Positions 44,941 through 55,440 are shown, counted from the first letter of the stretch. The stretch: 62,638 bases of DNA from Halodesulfovibrio sp. MK-HDV (GCF_009914765.1 NZ_WYDS01000005.1:161648-224285); one strand, 5' to 3'. The notes: a model not told the origin generated them from the letters alone. Program-made: numbers and translations.

Positions 44941-45936
44941 ATGAGCCAGATGCCTTTGACTCACAAGAGAATTGCCCGAATTTTGGGCGTCTCAGAGACA
45001 ACTGTAAAAAGTTACAGACGTAAATTTCCAGATTGCATTCCTGTAGCGAGCAAGGGAAAGCCGATTCAGTTCACAGATGAGGCTCTTGAGGTATGTCGCG
45101 CAATACGCGACTTATTTAGCGCAGGGCTTTCAATCGAAGAAACGCACCAGCGTCTTGCTGAGCTTTTTGAATTTATTGTTCCGCCGGTTTTTGAAGAACC
45201 GGAAGAAGACAATGAAGTTGTAGAAGTCGTTTTGCCTGACGATTACAAGCAGGCAATGAGCAGCCTTGCGACAAGCATGGTGAATCTTTCCTTAAAACAG
45301 GAACAGATGCTTAAAAAAATGAGCTCCATTGAGTCGCGTTTGCAGCAACTTGGGCTTGCAGATGTACGCACATCGGGCACAACATCATCTGATCCAGTAC
45401 TTGCAGAACTTCGTGTATTAACGGAACGCACTGAAGCCTTATGGGATGCTATTTCCTGTAGCGTTTCTGCTGACTCCACTACTCATTCAGATTATACAGA
45501 ACCCTCTCCAAAGCTTGAGAGTCAGGTTCAGAAAGCAAAAGTGCACAGGCTTGTTCCATTGCGTGAAGCAATTTCTCATGATCCGCCGCGCAAGATACTT
45601 GCAATGCCGCTTCTTATTCAGGAACGGGAAGGTGAGTATACTCCACTGCATGGTCGAGGTAATAGTCGTATTACTCTTAATGATTTGCGCGCTTCCTTGA
45701 TGACACATTTTGTCGAGGACGACTGCTACACAATTCATTGGTCTGAAAATAATTCCGGCTGGCAACTCGATTTGTTGCAGGAAAGGGCGCATGTGCCGCA
45801 TAATATTTGTCTTACCATGGCACAAACTTCTACGTTGCGTGGTTCTGTTATGGTCATTAAAGATATGACCACTAACGGGCATGAAATTACCCCCGGCGCG
45901 TTGCAAGATTTTATTTCGGATGTTTATTCTCGCTAG
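44941..45936 (+). CDS. MerR-like helix-turn-helix protein
   Basis: A 331-residue protein with an N-terminal MerR-type DNA-binding domain (TTVKSYRRKFPD; AIRDLFSAGLSIEETHQRL, residues about 5-80). A coiled coil (LSLKQEQMLKKMSSIESRLQQ) and a C-terminal domain of unknown fold follow. It has no metal-binding cysteines of the classical MerR type. GAGGAAAAC supports the start. It may regulate the divergent TRAP genes; this is a guess from position. Confidence 0.78.
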   Translation: MSQMPLTHKRIARILGVSETTVKSYRRKFPDCIPVASKGKPIQFTDEALEVCRAIRDLFSAGLSIEETHQRLAELFEFIVPPVFEEPEEDNEVVEVVLPDDYKQAMSSLATSMVNLSLKQEQMLKKMSSIESRLQQLGLADVRTSGTTSSDPVLAELRVLTERTEALWDAISCSVSADSTTHSDYTEPSPKLESQVQKAKVHRLVPLREAISHDPPRKILAMPLLIQEREGEYTPLHGRGNSRITLNDLRASLMTHFVEDDCYTIHWSENNSGWQLDLLQERAHVPHNICLTMAQTSTLRGSVMVIKDMTTNGHEITPGALQDFISDVYSR

Positions 45937-45972
45937 CAGACTGCTCTGAATAAAAAATACTGATTTTACGTG

Positions 45973-46006
45973 AAGGCTAACTTGTTTTGCAAGTTGGCCT
46001 TTTTTT
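45973..46006 (+). terminator. Terminator after the MerR-like gene
   Basis: AGGCTAACTTG pairs with CAAGTTGGCCT and runs into seven T's. Confidence 0.88.
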
Positions 46007-46190
46007 GTTTTCAAAAGCTCATCTCTTTTTATTTTTTCTAAATATCCAATAAATTAACATGACTACAGTTTGTTGTGCCAAGATGTACTCTAGAATTGAA
46101 TGGTGGTAGTACAGTGATAACTTAGCGTATTCTAGTTATAATGTGCGGTATGCATTATTCCATTCTGATTAAGAATAACGGGGTATTGAG

Positions 46191-46619
46191 ATGGGACAAG
46201 TTTTAGCTATTTGTGTGAGTAAGAAAAAAGGCGAGCAAAAGAAGCCTGTAGATTCTGCTGTGCTCATTGAAGAGCATGGCATTGAAGGCGATGCGCATGC
46301 AGGAAGTGGCAGGCAGGTTAGTTTGCTTGCTGTTGAGAGCGTGGATAAGATGCGCCACAAGCTTCCGACGCTGAAGGCTGGCGATTTTGCAGAAAATCTG
46401 CTTGTGAGCGGATTTCCGATTACTTTTTTACGTGTCGGGTTGCAGTTTACAATCGGCTCTACATTGCTAGAACTGACCCAGATCGGGAAAAAATGTCATT
46501 CAAAATGCGAAATTCATAAAGCCGTCGGTTTCTGTGTAATGCCGACTGAGGGGATTTTTGCACGAGTCCTCAAGGGCGGTGAGATTAAAACGGGCGATGA
46601 AATAACTCTTCTACCATAA
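46191..46619 (+). CDS. MOSC-domain protein
   Basis: A 142-residue protein made of a single MOSC domain, related to the C-terminus of molybdenum cofactor sulfurase. The conserved cysteine lies in LTQIGKKCHSKCEIH, and GDFAENLLVSG is also typical. Such proteins are thought to move sulfur or bind molybdenum cofactor, and MoaC is encoded elsewhere in this window. It is a single gene with its own terminator. Confidence 0.88.
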   Translation: MGQVLAICVSKKKGEQKKPVDSAVLIEEHGIEGDAHAGSGRQVSLLAVESVDKMRHKLPTLKAGDFAENLLVSGFPITFLRVGLQFTIGSTLLELTQIGKKCHSKCEIHKAVGFCVMPTEGIFARVLKGGEIKTGDEITLLP

Positions 46620-46647
46620 CAAAACTTTATGACTCATAAGCTATTGC

Positions 46648-46681
46648 AAGGCTGTTCTTTTTTCAAGGAACAGCCTTTTTT
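46648..46681 (+). terminator. Terminator after the MOSC gene
   Basis: AAGGCTGTTC pairs with GAACAGCCTT and is followed by T residues. Its core resembles the central hairpin of the palindromic elements. Confidence 0.88.
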
Positions 46682-46689
46682 ATTACATA

Positions 46690-46856
46690 AAAGGTCGTGG
46701 GGTATAAGCCGCGAGGCTATGCAAGCAACAGGCTAACCTCGCGAATAAAAGTCTTTGGAGATTCCTAAGAACCTTTCTACAGAGCCTTAGCCGTTCTCGA
46801 GAATGAGAGAATACGGATACGGACAGTGAAACAAGGTTCTTAGGCCGCCGGAGGCA
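46690..46856. repeat. Right arm of a palindromic element (H)
   Basis: Only the half downstream of the terminator is present: TAAGCCGCGAGGC, AACCTCGCGAATAAAAG, TCTTTGGAGATT, CCTAAGAACC (46764-46773), the ACGGATACGGACAGTG module, then GGTTCTTAGG (46835-46844) and GCCGCCGGAGGC. CCTAAGAACC and GGTTCTTAGG pair across the inserted module. It lies between convergent MOSC and ahcY genes. Confidence 0.75.
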
Positions 46857-46915
46857 AGCCCCACAGGGAAACCAGATGAAAACGATATAGAACCTCCAAG
46901 GCCTCGTTTTAAGGC

Positions 46916-46945
46916 AAAAAAAAGCCGCAGTAACTGCGGCTTTTT
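46916..46945. terminator. Bidirectional terminator after ahcY
   Basis: GCCGCAGtaaCTGCGGC is flanked by A's and T's on both sides and lies just past the ahcY stop on the minus strand. Confidence 0.9.
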
Positions 46946-46966
46946 AATTCTATGTTCAGTACCGGC

Positions 46967-48409
<1,443 letters not shown>

Positions 48410-48428
48410 TCAATTTCTCCTAAGAAAT

Positions 48429-49349
48429 TTATTGTGTATTTTCAGCTACAATAAGATGAATTGTCAGTCCGTTGCGCACAGGGTGTAGCGAGCTTTGACG
48501 TAATGCAAAGCCTGCCTCTGTGAGCTTCAGCGCTAAATTTGTCATGTCAAAACCAAGCCAGCGGTCACCGTAGTCTGCACGCATTTTTTCGTTGTCGTGC
48601 TTATCAAAGTCGGCAAGCACAAGCAGGCCGCCTTTGCGGAGAACGCGTCGGATTTCTTTCAGGGATTTTCCCGGGTGGGAAAGGTGATGCAACACCATGT
48701 TGATGGTGGCGAAATCTGCTTCGCCATCACGTAATGGAAGATGTTCAAGATCGCCGATCCGTAAAGAAATACGGTCTTCGTCTTCAACCAGTCTGCGTTT
48801 TGCAAGCTCCAGCATACGTGGGGAACCATCTACGCCAATAATGTTCAGCGAGCGCTCAAGCATACGCTCAAGCAGGGTTCCTGTTCCGCAGCCTAAGTCC
48901 ACAGCTACTTTGCAGCGTGGCATACGTTCGAGAATAGCACCCGGTAGGTCGAAATCACCGATAACTTCGCGGTTGAGCTGATCCCAGTCTTCGGCGATGG
49001 CATTAAAGAACTGCTTCGTTTTACGAACACGTTCTTCAATAATGGTCGCAGCCATTTCCATGTCGGAATCAAGAGTCTCATCTTCGTCAATAAACGCTGC
49101 AACAGCGTCAATAAACTCTCTTCCTTCGCCTTCTGGTGGTGCACTGTAAAAAACCCACAATCCATCGCGACGAGAGGTCAAAAGGCCTGCGCCTGTGAGG
49201 ATTTTAAGATGGCGTGATACGCGGGACTGCCCCATTTCCAGAATGGTAACAAGCTCGTTTACGCTAAGCTCGTACCTGTTGAGAACGTGCAGTAATCTCA
49301 GGCGGGTTTCATCTGCCAGCGCCTTGAATACAGGAAGGATGGTCGACAT
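48429..49349 (-). CDS. sahR: ArsR-type regulator fused to a SAM methyltransferase (SahR)
   Basis: A 306-residue protein with an N-terminal ArsR winged helix (residues 1-about 85, ELVTILEMGQSRVSRHLKIL) and a class I methyltransferase domain (VAVDLGCGTGTLLERM near 150-165). In Desulfovibrio species SahR has this architecture and represses S-adenosylhomocysteine recycling genes in response to S-adenosylhomocysteine. Its place directly upstream of ahcY supports that name. Paired CTTGAT/ATCAAG sites lie in front of it, so it probably controls its own operon. Confidence 0.88.
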   Translation of the reverse strand: MSTILPVFKALADETRLRLLHVLNRYELSVNELVTILEMGQSRVSRHLKILTGAGLLTSRRDGLWVFYSAPPEGEGREFIDAVAAFIDEDETLDSDMEMAATIIEERVRKTKQFFNAIAEDWDQLNREVIGDFDLPGAILERMPRCKVAVDLGCGTGTLLERMLERSLNIIGVDGSPRMLELAKRRLVEDEDRISLRIGDLEHLPLRDGEADFATINMVLHHLSHPGKSLKEIRRVLRKGGLLVLADFDKHDNEKMRADYGDRWLGFDMTNLALKLTEAGFALRQSSLHPVRNGLTIHLIVAENTQ

Positions 49350-49377
49350 ATTATATTCCTATGCTATTTTCGGCTGT

Positions 49378-49407
49378 CTTGATTGAGTTGCATCAAGAAA
49401 ACTTGAT
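49378..49407. promoter_or_regulatory. Paired ATCAAG/CTTGAT palindromes, probable SahR operator
   Basis: CTTGAT at 49378-49383, ATCAAG at 49392-49397 and CTTGAT at 49402-49407 form two overlapping inverted repeats. The compact one is ATCAAGaaaaCTTGAT. They lie about 30 to 60 bases before the sahR start, where an operator for the sahR-ahcY operon is expected. Confidence 0.65.
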
Positions 49408-49851
49408 ACAGCTTTATCTAAGGTTTGAGATACAGTCAAGTAAATCAACCGTGAATAACAATTAGTGCAATTCTCGCAAAAGCATTGGGGGAAAACAGTT
49501 TCCGACTTTCATAATTGCGCTACTCATGGATACTTCGCACTATGAAAAGAGCAGTTTCATGATTGAGTGGTAATAAATAAGATATACTGAATTTTAGATA
49601 CTGGTGAAGAAAGTTATAAGGCGTAACTGTTGATGGGTAGAGACTTTTATTGAATACGGTGGTCTTATTTTATTGATAATTCAGATTTTTATGGAACTTG
49701 TTCAGGACAAAATTCTTGCATGTGTTCTCTGCTTGCTATACTGCTTGCCCGAAGTACACAGGCATAAAAAATATTACGGATAACTTAGCTTGCAGATAGA
49801 TTTTGCTGCGAGAAATCCGCACAGACTGCCTGCTCAACAGGAGCGTTTTCA
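49408..49851. other. Intergenic region between divergent sahR and the FUSC gene
   Basis: AT-rich with no gene or RNA recognised. Promoters for both genes lie here but are not obvious. Confidence 0.4.
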
Positions 49852-50901
49852 ATGTTGTTTCCAGGTTCGCGCCAGCGAACAGAATTTATCAAGTATGGTG
49901 TAAAAACCGCACTTGCTGCACTTCTTTCTTATGTTCTAGCATCACTTACTGACCCGGACTTGGGTTTCTGGGCTGTTATTAGCGCTGTTATTGTTATGCA
50001 GCGTAACGTTGCCGCGTCTATGCAGATGTGCGGGTACCGTCTTGTGGGTACTGCCATCGGTGCGACAATGGGCATGACAGCTCTATATCTTGTTCCGCCT
50101 ACAGATCATGGTCGCCTTGCAGGATTCCTCGTAACAGTAGGGCTTTGCGCATATCTTAAGCGTTATACAAACCGCTTTTCTATGGCTGCTATCACCGTCA
50201 CCATCGTTATGCTCGCTCCGCAAGCCTCTGGTGACTACATCCAATATGCCCTCTTTCGCGTAGCAGAAATTAGCATCGGTGTGTGTTCAACATTCATCGT
50301 TGCGCTTCTTATCTGGCCACACCATGCAAGCGAAGAACTTAAAGAGCGCTTGCAGGAACAGTTCACGCGCTGTGCAGATAAATTCGAACTCATCATAGAC
50401 TCATTCATGGCTCTCAAGTGTGATACCTGTAAAGGCATGCTTATCGATCTTGAAGACGAAATTCACTACAATAGAGAATTGTTTCGTGGTTACCTGCGTC
50501 ATGAGCGGTTATTTGTTGATGACGATTCAGCCATGCTCGATATTAAAATTGAGACTCTCGTGCAAAGTGTAGAGCACTTGCGTGCCATGCTGCATGTTGT
50601 GCACGAACTCCGAGACAGTGATTACTGCATCATTATGGAAGCTGAAATTCGTAAAGTGGTGAAAGAATCGCAGGATGTAATGCGTGCGATCGGGCGAAAT
50701 GTTATTCCTGACAACCGCAAGTTGCAGCAAGCTTTGTTCAGTGCAGATAAGCGGCTGGAACATCTGCGTGAAGAAGGGATGATTCAGCGTATCACTATGC
50801 GCGACATGATGCAGATTGTAAGCTTTTACCACAGTGCCCAACAGCTTGGTGAAGATTTGATTATCTCTATTAAGAAGCAGAATAAGTACAAACGCGTTTA
50901 G
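49852..50901 (+). CDS. FUSC / aromatic-acid exporter-like membrane protein
   Basis: A 349-residue protein with about six membrane helices in the first 160 residues and a large helical cytoplasmic domain after them. The pattern GFWAVISAVIVMQRNVAASMQ and GYRLVGTAIGATMG is typical of the FUSC/AaeB/ArAE group, which export aromatic acids or act in resistance. The substrate is unknown. AGGAGCG supports the start. Confidence 0.82.
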   Translation: MLFPGSRQRTEFIKYGVKTALAALLSYVLASLTDPDLGFWAVISAVIVMQRNVAASMQMCGYRLVGTAIGATMGMTALYLVPPTDHGRLAGFLVTVGLCAYLKRYTNRFSMAAITVTIVMLAPQASGDYIQYALFRVAEISIGVCSTFIVALLIWPHHASEELKERLQEQFTRCADKFELIIDSFMALKCDTCKGMLIDLEDEIHYNRELFRGYLRHERLFVDDDSAMLDIKIETLVQSVEHLRAMLHVVHELRDSDYCIIMEAEIRKVVKESQDVMRAIGRNVIPDNRKLQQALFSADKRLEHLREEGMIQRITMRDMMQIVSFYHSAQQLGEDLIISIKKQNKYKRV

Positions 50902-50920
50902 TTTTTAGCTTGTGTTTTGT

Positions 50921-51255
50921 TTGCCTCCGGCGGGCAGGCTCTGCCTTGCATCCGCAAGGGGGAGGCCCCCTTGACCGCCATTATGGGGGAGTCTTTTTTG
51001 TTTGTTCTTTAGTATGATAATACGTGGTTACGAACAAATTTAGATAAAGAAATCAGGTGTACTAGCTTTATTGAGAAGCGAGAGTATACTGATAGTCGTG
51101 ATTTTAGCTTGGAACTGTTGACCATTGTTTACGGTCAACAACTCACCTGTACGTCAACGCAGTCGAGAGGGCGTCCCTCTCGCGGGGATGCAAGGGGCTG
51201 GCCCCTTGCCCGTCGGAGACAAAAGAATTCAAGCACCGCAGTCTGCCGGAGGCAT
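50921..51255. repeat. Palindromic element I, two arms around a unique core
   Basis: The left arm (50921-50983) has TTGCCTCCGGCGGGCAGGC and the hairpin CAAGGGGG/CCCCCTTG (50955-50973). The right arm (51157-51255) has CGAGAGGG/CCCTCTCG (51164-51182), CAAGGGGCtgGCCCCTTG and the ends CGTCGGAGACAAAAG and TGCCGGAGGC. The middle, about 170 bases, is not repeated elsewhere in the window and carries the hairpin GTTGACC/GGTCAAC at 51117-51139. This copy lies between two genes in the same direction. Confidence 0.72.
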
Positions 51256-51281
51256 TAGCCTTCCACAAGTTGAGAGGAATT

Positions 51282-51740
51282 ATGGAACATAGCGCAAGCA
51301 AAATGCTTAAGAAGCTTCTGTATGAGAAGGGCGGAGACCGCAACATGCCACTTGTGCCATTATGGCAGAATTGGGACATGGTTATGGGCGAGGAGCTGGC
51401 AGAGCTTGGTCGTCCTTTGGGTCATAAAAACCGTACGATTATTATTGGTGCTGAAGATAATATGGCTCAGTACGAACTTTCTGCGCAAACATATGATGTT
51501 CTTGAGCGGGTGAATGCATTTCTTGGAAAAGATATGTTTGATACTGTGCAGGTCGAGTTGATGCGGGGGCGAGAGGCTCTTGATGATATTACTATGCCGA
51601 CGTTTGAAAAAGCACTGGTAAAAATTCCACCACGGCCTGATGATCTTGGAGATCTAGAACATATCCTTGATCCTGAATCACCTGTGACTAAGTGTTACAA
51701 AAAATATGTTGCGATGTATGACGGGAAAAAATATGAGTAA
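51282..51740 (+). CDS. DUF721 (DciA-like) protein
   Basis: A 152-residue protein with a DUF721 domain (ALWQNWDMVMGEELAE-like start, LIIGAEDNMAQYEL and VLERVNAFL). DciA, the best studied member, loads the replicative helicase DnaB in bacteria lacking DnaC or DnaI. GAGAGGAATT supports the start at 51282. Replication function is inferred from the family alone. Confidence 0.78.
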   Translation: MEHSASKMLKKLLYEKGGDRNMPLVPLWQNWDMVMGEELAELGRPLGHKNRTIIIGAEDNMAQYELSAQTYDVLERVNAFLGKDMFDTVQVELMRGREALDDITMPTFEKALVKIPPRPDDLGDLEHILDPESPVTKCYKKYVAMYDGKKYE

Positions 51741-51795
51741 GGATGTGGGGCATCGCACTTTTCGATCTTAAAAAATTTCCTTGCAGAGTGGTACT

Positions 51796-52683
51796 ATGCC
51801 TATAGATACAATTGCTCAAAAAATTTTGCAGATAATCGGCAGCCCTCCTGCAGAAGGGCATAATTCCATTTTCCCACTCAGTACGGTTTATTCCACCACG
51901 CAACACACTATGCGGTCTGTAATAGCCCCTCAAACTATCGCCCTACTTGTCCTGCAAGGTACTAAGATTCTTACATTGCAAGCAGAGTCTATTCGTCTTC
52001 ATGTTGGTGATATGTTTATGATTCCTCCGCAGATAGAATTTACAGTGGAGAACATTCCTGAAGCTGATACAGGGCAGTATCTTGCTCTATGTTTGACCTT
52101 TGATGAGAAAATGCTGGCGCGCGTCGGTGCGTTGAAAAATAACGAAAGTAATCTTTCTCCTCAACGAGCTAGTATGTTTCGTTTTCTCATGACTTCGGAT
52201 CTGGACGCAGCAATAGAAACCGTTCTTAACTCCATTGCTAATTACCCGCAAAATCACCACCTGCGCTCTTTGTATCAAGAAGCGGTTTTGACCATCATAG
52301 GAGAGGAGACCTCCTGTGTGCCTTATTTATGGGAGCAAGCACAAAGTTGGCAGGCTCGCTGTGCCTTCCTCTTCAGTATGGATCCTGGATATAGATGGAC
52401 AATCACAGAGGTCGCGGAACGTCTTGGTGTTGGTGAAAGGAGTCTTCGACGTCACTTGCAGGCAGAGGACATTGGTTTTCGAGAACTTTTGCAAGCGACA
52501 CGGCTTAATGCTGCTTTGAACAGGCTGCAATTAGGCACAGAAAACGTGGGAGAAGTTGCTTATCGTTGCGGTTATGAATCCGCTTCACGTTTTGCCGGAC
52601 TTTTCAAACAGCGCTTTGGCATTACCCCTAGTGAATTATTACGGGCTTATGCCGTTTCCGAATACTCTTTGACCGAATCATGA
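51796..52683 (+). CDS. AraC-family transcriptional regulator
   Basis: A 295-residue protein with an N-terminal AraC-type ligand domain (residues about 15-180) and a C-terminal double helix-turn-helix (RWTITEVAERLGVGERSLRRHL and RCGYESASRFAGLFKQRFGITPSE). Fields such as sugar, stress or aromatic compound sensing are possible. The start at 51796 is preferred over an upstream TTG at 51781. It lies directly before the PEBP gene, which it may control. Confidence 0.86.
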   Translation: MPIDTIAQKILQIIGSPPAEGHNSIFPLSTVYSTTQHTMRSVIAPQTIALLVLQGTKILTLQAESIRLHVGDMFMIPPQIEFTVENIPEADTGQYLALCLTFDEKMLARVGALKNNESNLSPQRASMFRFLMTSDLDAAIETVLNSIANYPQNHHLRSLYQEAVLTIIGEETSCVPYLWEQAQSWQARCAFLFSMDPGYRWTITEVAERLGVGERSLRRHLQAEDIGFRELLQATRLNAALNRLQLGTENVGEVAYRCGYESASRFAGLFKQRFGITPSELLRAYAVSEYSLTES

Positions 52684-52746
52684 TAGTTGCCTATCCGTGC
52701 GCATGCTACCTTTATTGAAACACCACTTTTATCTTTTGGAGGTTTC

Positions 52747-53298
52747 ATGCGATATCTATTAGCTTGTTTTGTTATAACAGCTCTTTTGTTCTCTACCGCG
52801 AATGCTGCAGATTTCACTCTGACAAGTCCGGATGTACAAAATGGAGAGCGTCTTTCAATCAAACAGGTTTTTAACGGTTTTGGTTGTACGGGGGATAATG
52901 TATCTCCGTCCCTTGAGTGGAAGAATGTTCCAGCCGAAACCAAAAGCTTTGCTGTTACACTGTATGATCCGGATGCACCGACCGGAAGCGGTTGGTGGCA
53001 TTGGGTCGTGTTTAACATTCCGGCATCAATCCAGTCTTTACCTGCTAATTTTGGGACGGATCAGTCTCCTTTGCTTCCTGCCACTACTATTCAGTCTAGA
53101 ACGGACTTCGGGACAAAAGGATTTGGTGGCGCGTGTCCTCCTCAGGGAGATAAGCCTCATCGATACCAATTTACCGTTTACGCATTGGATGTAGACCGTC
53201 TTGATCTTCCATCGGGGGCTCCCGCTGCGATGGTAGGATTTTATTTGCACCAGCACACTATTGCCAAGGCGCAAATCATAGCAACTTACAGTAGGTAG
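52747..53298 (+). CDS. Periplasmic PEBP / YbhB-type protein
   Basis: A 183-residue exported protein of the phosphatidylethanolamine-binding / Raf-kinase-inhibitor-like family. A signal peptide ends near STANAAD, and the family motifs DPDAPTGSGWWHWV and the late PPQGDKPHRYQFT are present. The biological ligand of bacterial members is unknown. GGAGG lies before the start at 52747. A hairpin without a T run (53317-53332) follows. Confidence 0.86.
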   Translation: MRYLLACFVITALLFSTANAADFTLTSPDVQNGERLSIKQVFNGFGCTGDNVSPSLEWKNVPAETKSFAVTLYDPDAPTGSGWWHWVVFNIPASIQSLPANFGTDQSPLLPATTIQSRTDFGTKGFGGACPPQGDKPHRYQFTVYALDVDRLDLPSGAPAAMVGFYLHQHTIAKAQIIATYSR

Positions 53299-53316
53299 TA
53301 TCGTTGTATACGAGCG

Positions 53317-53332
53317 GGGAGGTTAGCCTCCC
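53317..53332. terminator. Hairpin after the PEBP gene
   Basis: GGGAGGttagCCTCCC is a perfect six-pair stem but lacks a T tail, so it is only a weak terminator candidate. The 230 bases from here to cbiA hold no gene. Confidence 0.45.
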
Positions 53333-53567
53333 TGCATTGTAGTGCAGCAACATCTTTTTGAAATTCAACAAGTGTGGATTTTAAGCAAGCAAGAGTTATG
53401 AACGCGCAGTGGTAGTCTGACATTCGTTGTCTCGGAGACTGAGGGAGCGGAAGATTTGCTATACGTAGGGGATGGCTTTCAATGCACAGCTAGAGAAGGG
53501 TAAAGAGAAAGGTCTTACAGGGAACATTGTGCAAGTTTGTTGGGACAATTCGTTCACACGGTCACAG

Positions 53568-55043
53568 CTACTTAGCGATAGAAACCGGATTCCCTGTTTT
53601 GAATTCCTTCGCCGCCCGAACAAAGTTCACTGCCCAGTGCGGTTCGCCTAGTGCGAACAGGTGGGTGTAGGATGCAAAAACATTCTTGTAGATAAGCCCG
53701 TCTAAGCGCTCACCCATTCCGAATCCTTTCGACATACGGAAGCCGAATGTTGGCTGTCCATTATCCACAATACATTTTGAATAATGAAATTCGTGCCCGC
53801 GGACTACAGAACCCAGTGGATGATACGGGTTTGGTTCAATAACTTCTGCATCAATATATCCAAGCCCTTGAGGGCGCTTGCACAGCTGAGTTTGAACAGG
53901 AAGCACGCCAGTCATAGGTGATGTTGCTGAATCCTGAATAAGGGCTTTGCATAGATACATAAATCCGCCGCATTCGGCGTAGATTGGCATTTCATTTTCT
54001 GCGAGCGCACGTACGTGTTCGCAGATTTTTTTATTGGCAGTGATGGACTCGTGCATGGTTTCAGGGAAACCGCCGCCTAGATAGAGTGCATCAATTTCCG
54101 GCCAGTCTTTATCGGATGTAATGGATAAGCGGATGAGTTGTGCGCCTGCGTGTTGCAGGGCTTGCAGGTTTTCATCGTAATAGAACCACAAGGCGTCGTC
54201 ATGCACGTACCCGATGCGAGGCGTAATGGTTGGATCAACTTCCGGACAATTCGGCATTGTGGTTGTGCATGGACTGTCTACTTTAGAGGTCGCATTTGCA
54301 CCTGTAGAGACCTTTTCTACCACGTCCCACACGTTGGGCTGTTCAGGAAGTTTTGGGGCGCTAGAAGCTATCTCCCACATTTTTTCTACATCAAGATGCT
54401 CTTCGATGATATTCGCAACTTGCTCCAATGCGGAGTTTGTTCCTTCGTACTCTGCGTTTGAAATAAGTCCCATGTGCCGTTCTGGAATAGGGTTGTTCTT
54501 AATCTTTGGTAAGCAGCCGAGCACAGGCACGTCTGTGTAGTGCTCAATTGTCTGGCGCAGAATAGAACGATGGCGGTCTGTTGCTGTGCGGTTAAGAACC
54601 ACACCTGCGATGTGAACACCTTCTTCAAAGTTGAGCATACCTGTGAGGATTGCAGCAGCTGTACGGGTCATTTTGGTACAGTCCATTGCAAGAATAACGG
54701 GGGTGTTGATTATGCGGGCAAGTTCTGCTGTGGAGCAGGTTCCCGTCACATCTTTACCGTCAAACAGACCACGGTTCCCTTCGATAAGCGCACCATCATA
54801 TCCTGTCGCTGTGGTGGCAAACAGGGCGTTGAGGGTCGCATTGTCCAGAAGGTACGGGTCGAGATTGGTACAAGGGTTTTGTGCAGCAAGCGCCAGCCAT
54901 TTGGCATCAATGTAATCAGGCCCTTTTTTGAAAGGCTTGATACATAGTCCTTTACGGCTCCACGCTCTTGTAGTGCCAAGACTTGTGATGGTTTTGCCTG
55001 TACCGCCGCTGAGTCCGGCAATAATGAGTCGTGGAAGTGTCAT
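53568..55043 (-). CDS. cbiA: Cobyrinate a,c-diamide synthase
   Basis: A 491-residue enzyme (CbiA/CobB) that amidates the a and c side chains of cobyrinic acid, using ATP and glutamine. The ATP loop GLSGGTGKT is at residues 9-17, and the glutaminase cysteine lies in YAECGGFMYL near 355. It follows dsrD on the same strand, the order known from Desulfovibrio dsr loci. In sulfate reducers this CbiA relative is also thought to amidate sirohaem for Dsr; which substrate it uses here is open. AAGG precedes the start. Confidence 0.92.
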   Translation of the reverse strand: MTLPRLIIAGLSGGTGKTITSLGTTRAWSRKGLCIKPFKKGPDYIDAKWLALAAQNPCTNLDPYLLDNATLNALFATTATGYDGALIEGNRGLFDGKDVTGTCSTAELARIINTPVILAMDCTKMTRTAAAILTGMLNFEEGVHIAGVVLNRTATDRHRSILRQTIEHYTDVPVLGCLPKIKNNPIPERHMGLISNAEYEGTNSALEQVANIIEEHLDVEKMWEIASSAPKLPEQPNVWDVVEKVSTGANATSKVDSPCTTTMPNCPEVDPTITPRIGYVHDDALWFYYDENLQALQHAGAQLIRLSITSDKDWPEIDALYLGGGFPETMHESITANKKICEHVRALAENEMPIYAECGGFMYLCKALIQDSATSPMTGVLPVQTQLCKRPQGLGYIDAEVIEPNPYHPLGSVVRGHEFHYSKCIVDNGQPTFGFRMSKGFGMGERLDGLIYKNVFASYTHLFALGEPHWAVNFVRAAKEFKTGNPVSIAK

Positions 55044-55148
55044 ATGATGCCTTGCTACACAAAGTGTCGAGTTGTGAAATGGGTCTACCAAATAGAAAGA
55101 GCGTATGGACAAAAGCCCATACGCCTTACGCTCTGTAGAACAAAGAAC

Positions 55149-55385
55149 TTAATCTTCGTGCTCAGCACTAGCCTGTTTGCCAGCACCTTTGAGACCGTAC
55201 ATGGTAGTGGAACCTGAGGACCAGTATTCCATTACTTCAGTTTTAACGAGCTCTGAGAGGATCTTTTTTACAGCACGAGGTTTCATATCCGGAAAGAGCG
55301 GAAGGAAATCGTTGAAGTAAAATTTAGATTTGTTCTTAGATTTGGACTCAATGAAGTCAACAATAATTTTAGTTGATTCTTCCAT
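55149..55385 (-). CDS. dsrD: DsrD
   Basis: A 78-residue winged-helix protein found with dsrAB in sulfate reducers. The core reads FNDFLPLFPDMKPRAVKKIL. It lacks a proven DNA target and has been reported to stimulate sulfite reductase itself. AAAGGGGC lies before the start. A perfect hairpin separates it from dsrB. Confidence 0.95.
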   Translation of the reverse strand: MEESTKIIVDFIESKSKNKSKFYFNDFLPLFPDMKPRAVKKILSELVKTEVMEYWSSGSTTMYGLKGAGKQASAEHED

Positions 55386-55415
55386 GGGAAGCCCCTTTAG
55401 CGTTTAAGCGTTAAA

Positions 55416-55440
55416 CCGGACGAGGGAAACCCTCGTCCGG
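55416..55440 (-). promoter_or_regulatory. Perfect 11-bp hairpin between dsrB and dsrD
   Basis: CCGGACGAGGG and CCCTCGTCCGG form a perfect stem around a three-base loop. On the minus strand TTT follows, too short for efficient termination. It probably stabilises the dsrAB messenger 3' end or partly attenuates dsrD and cbiA. Confidence 0.7.
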
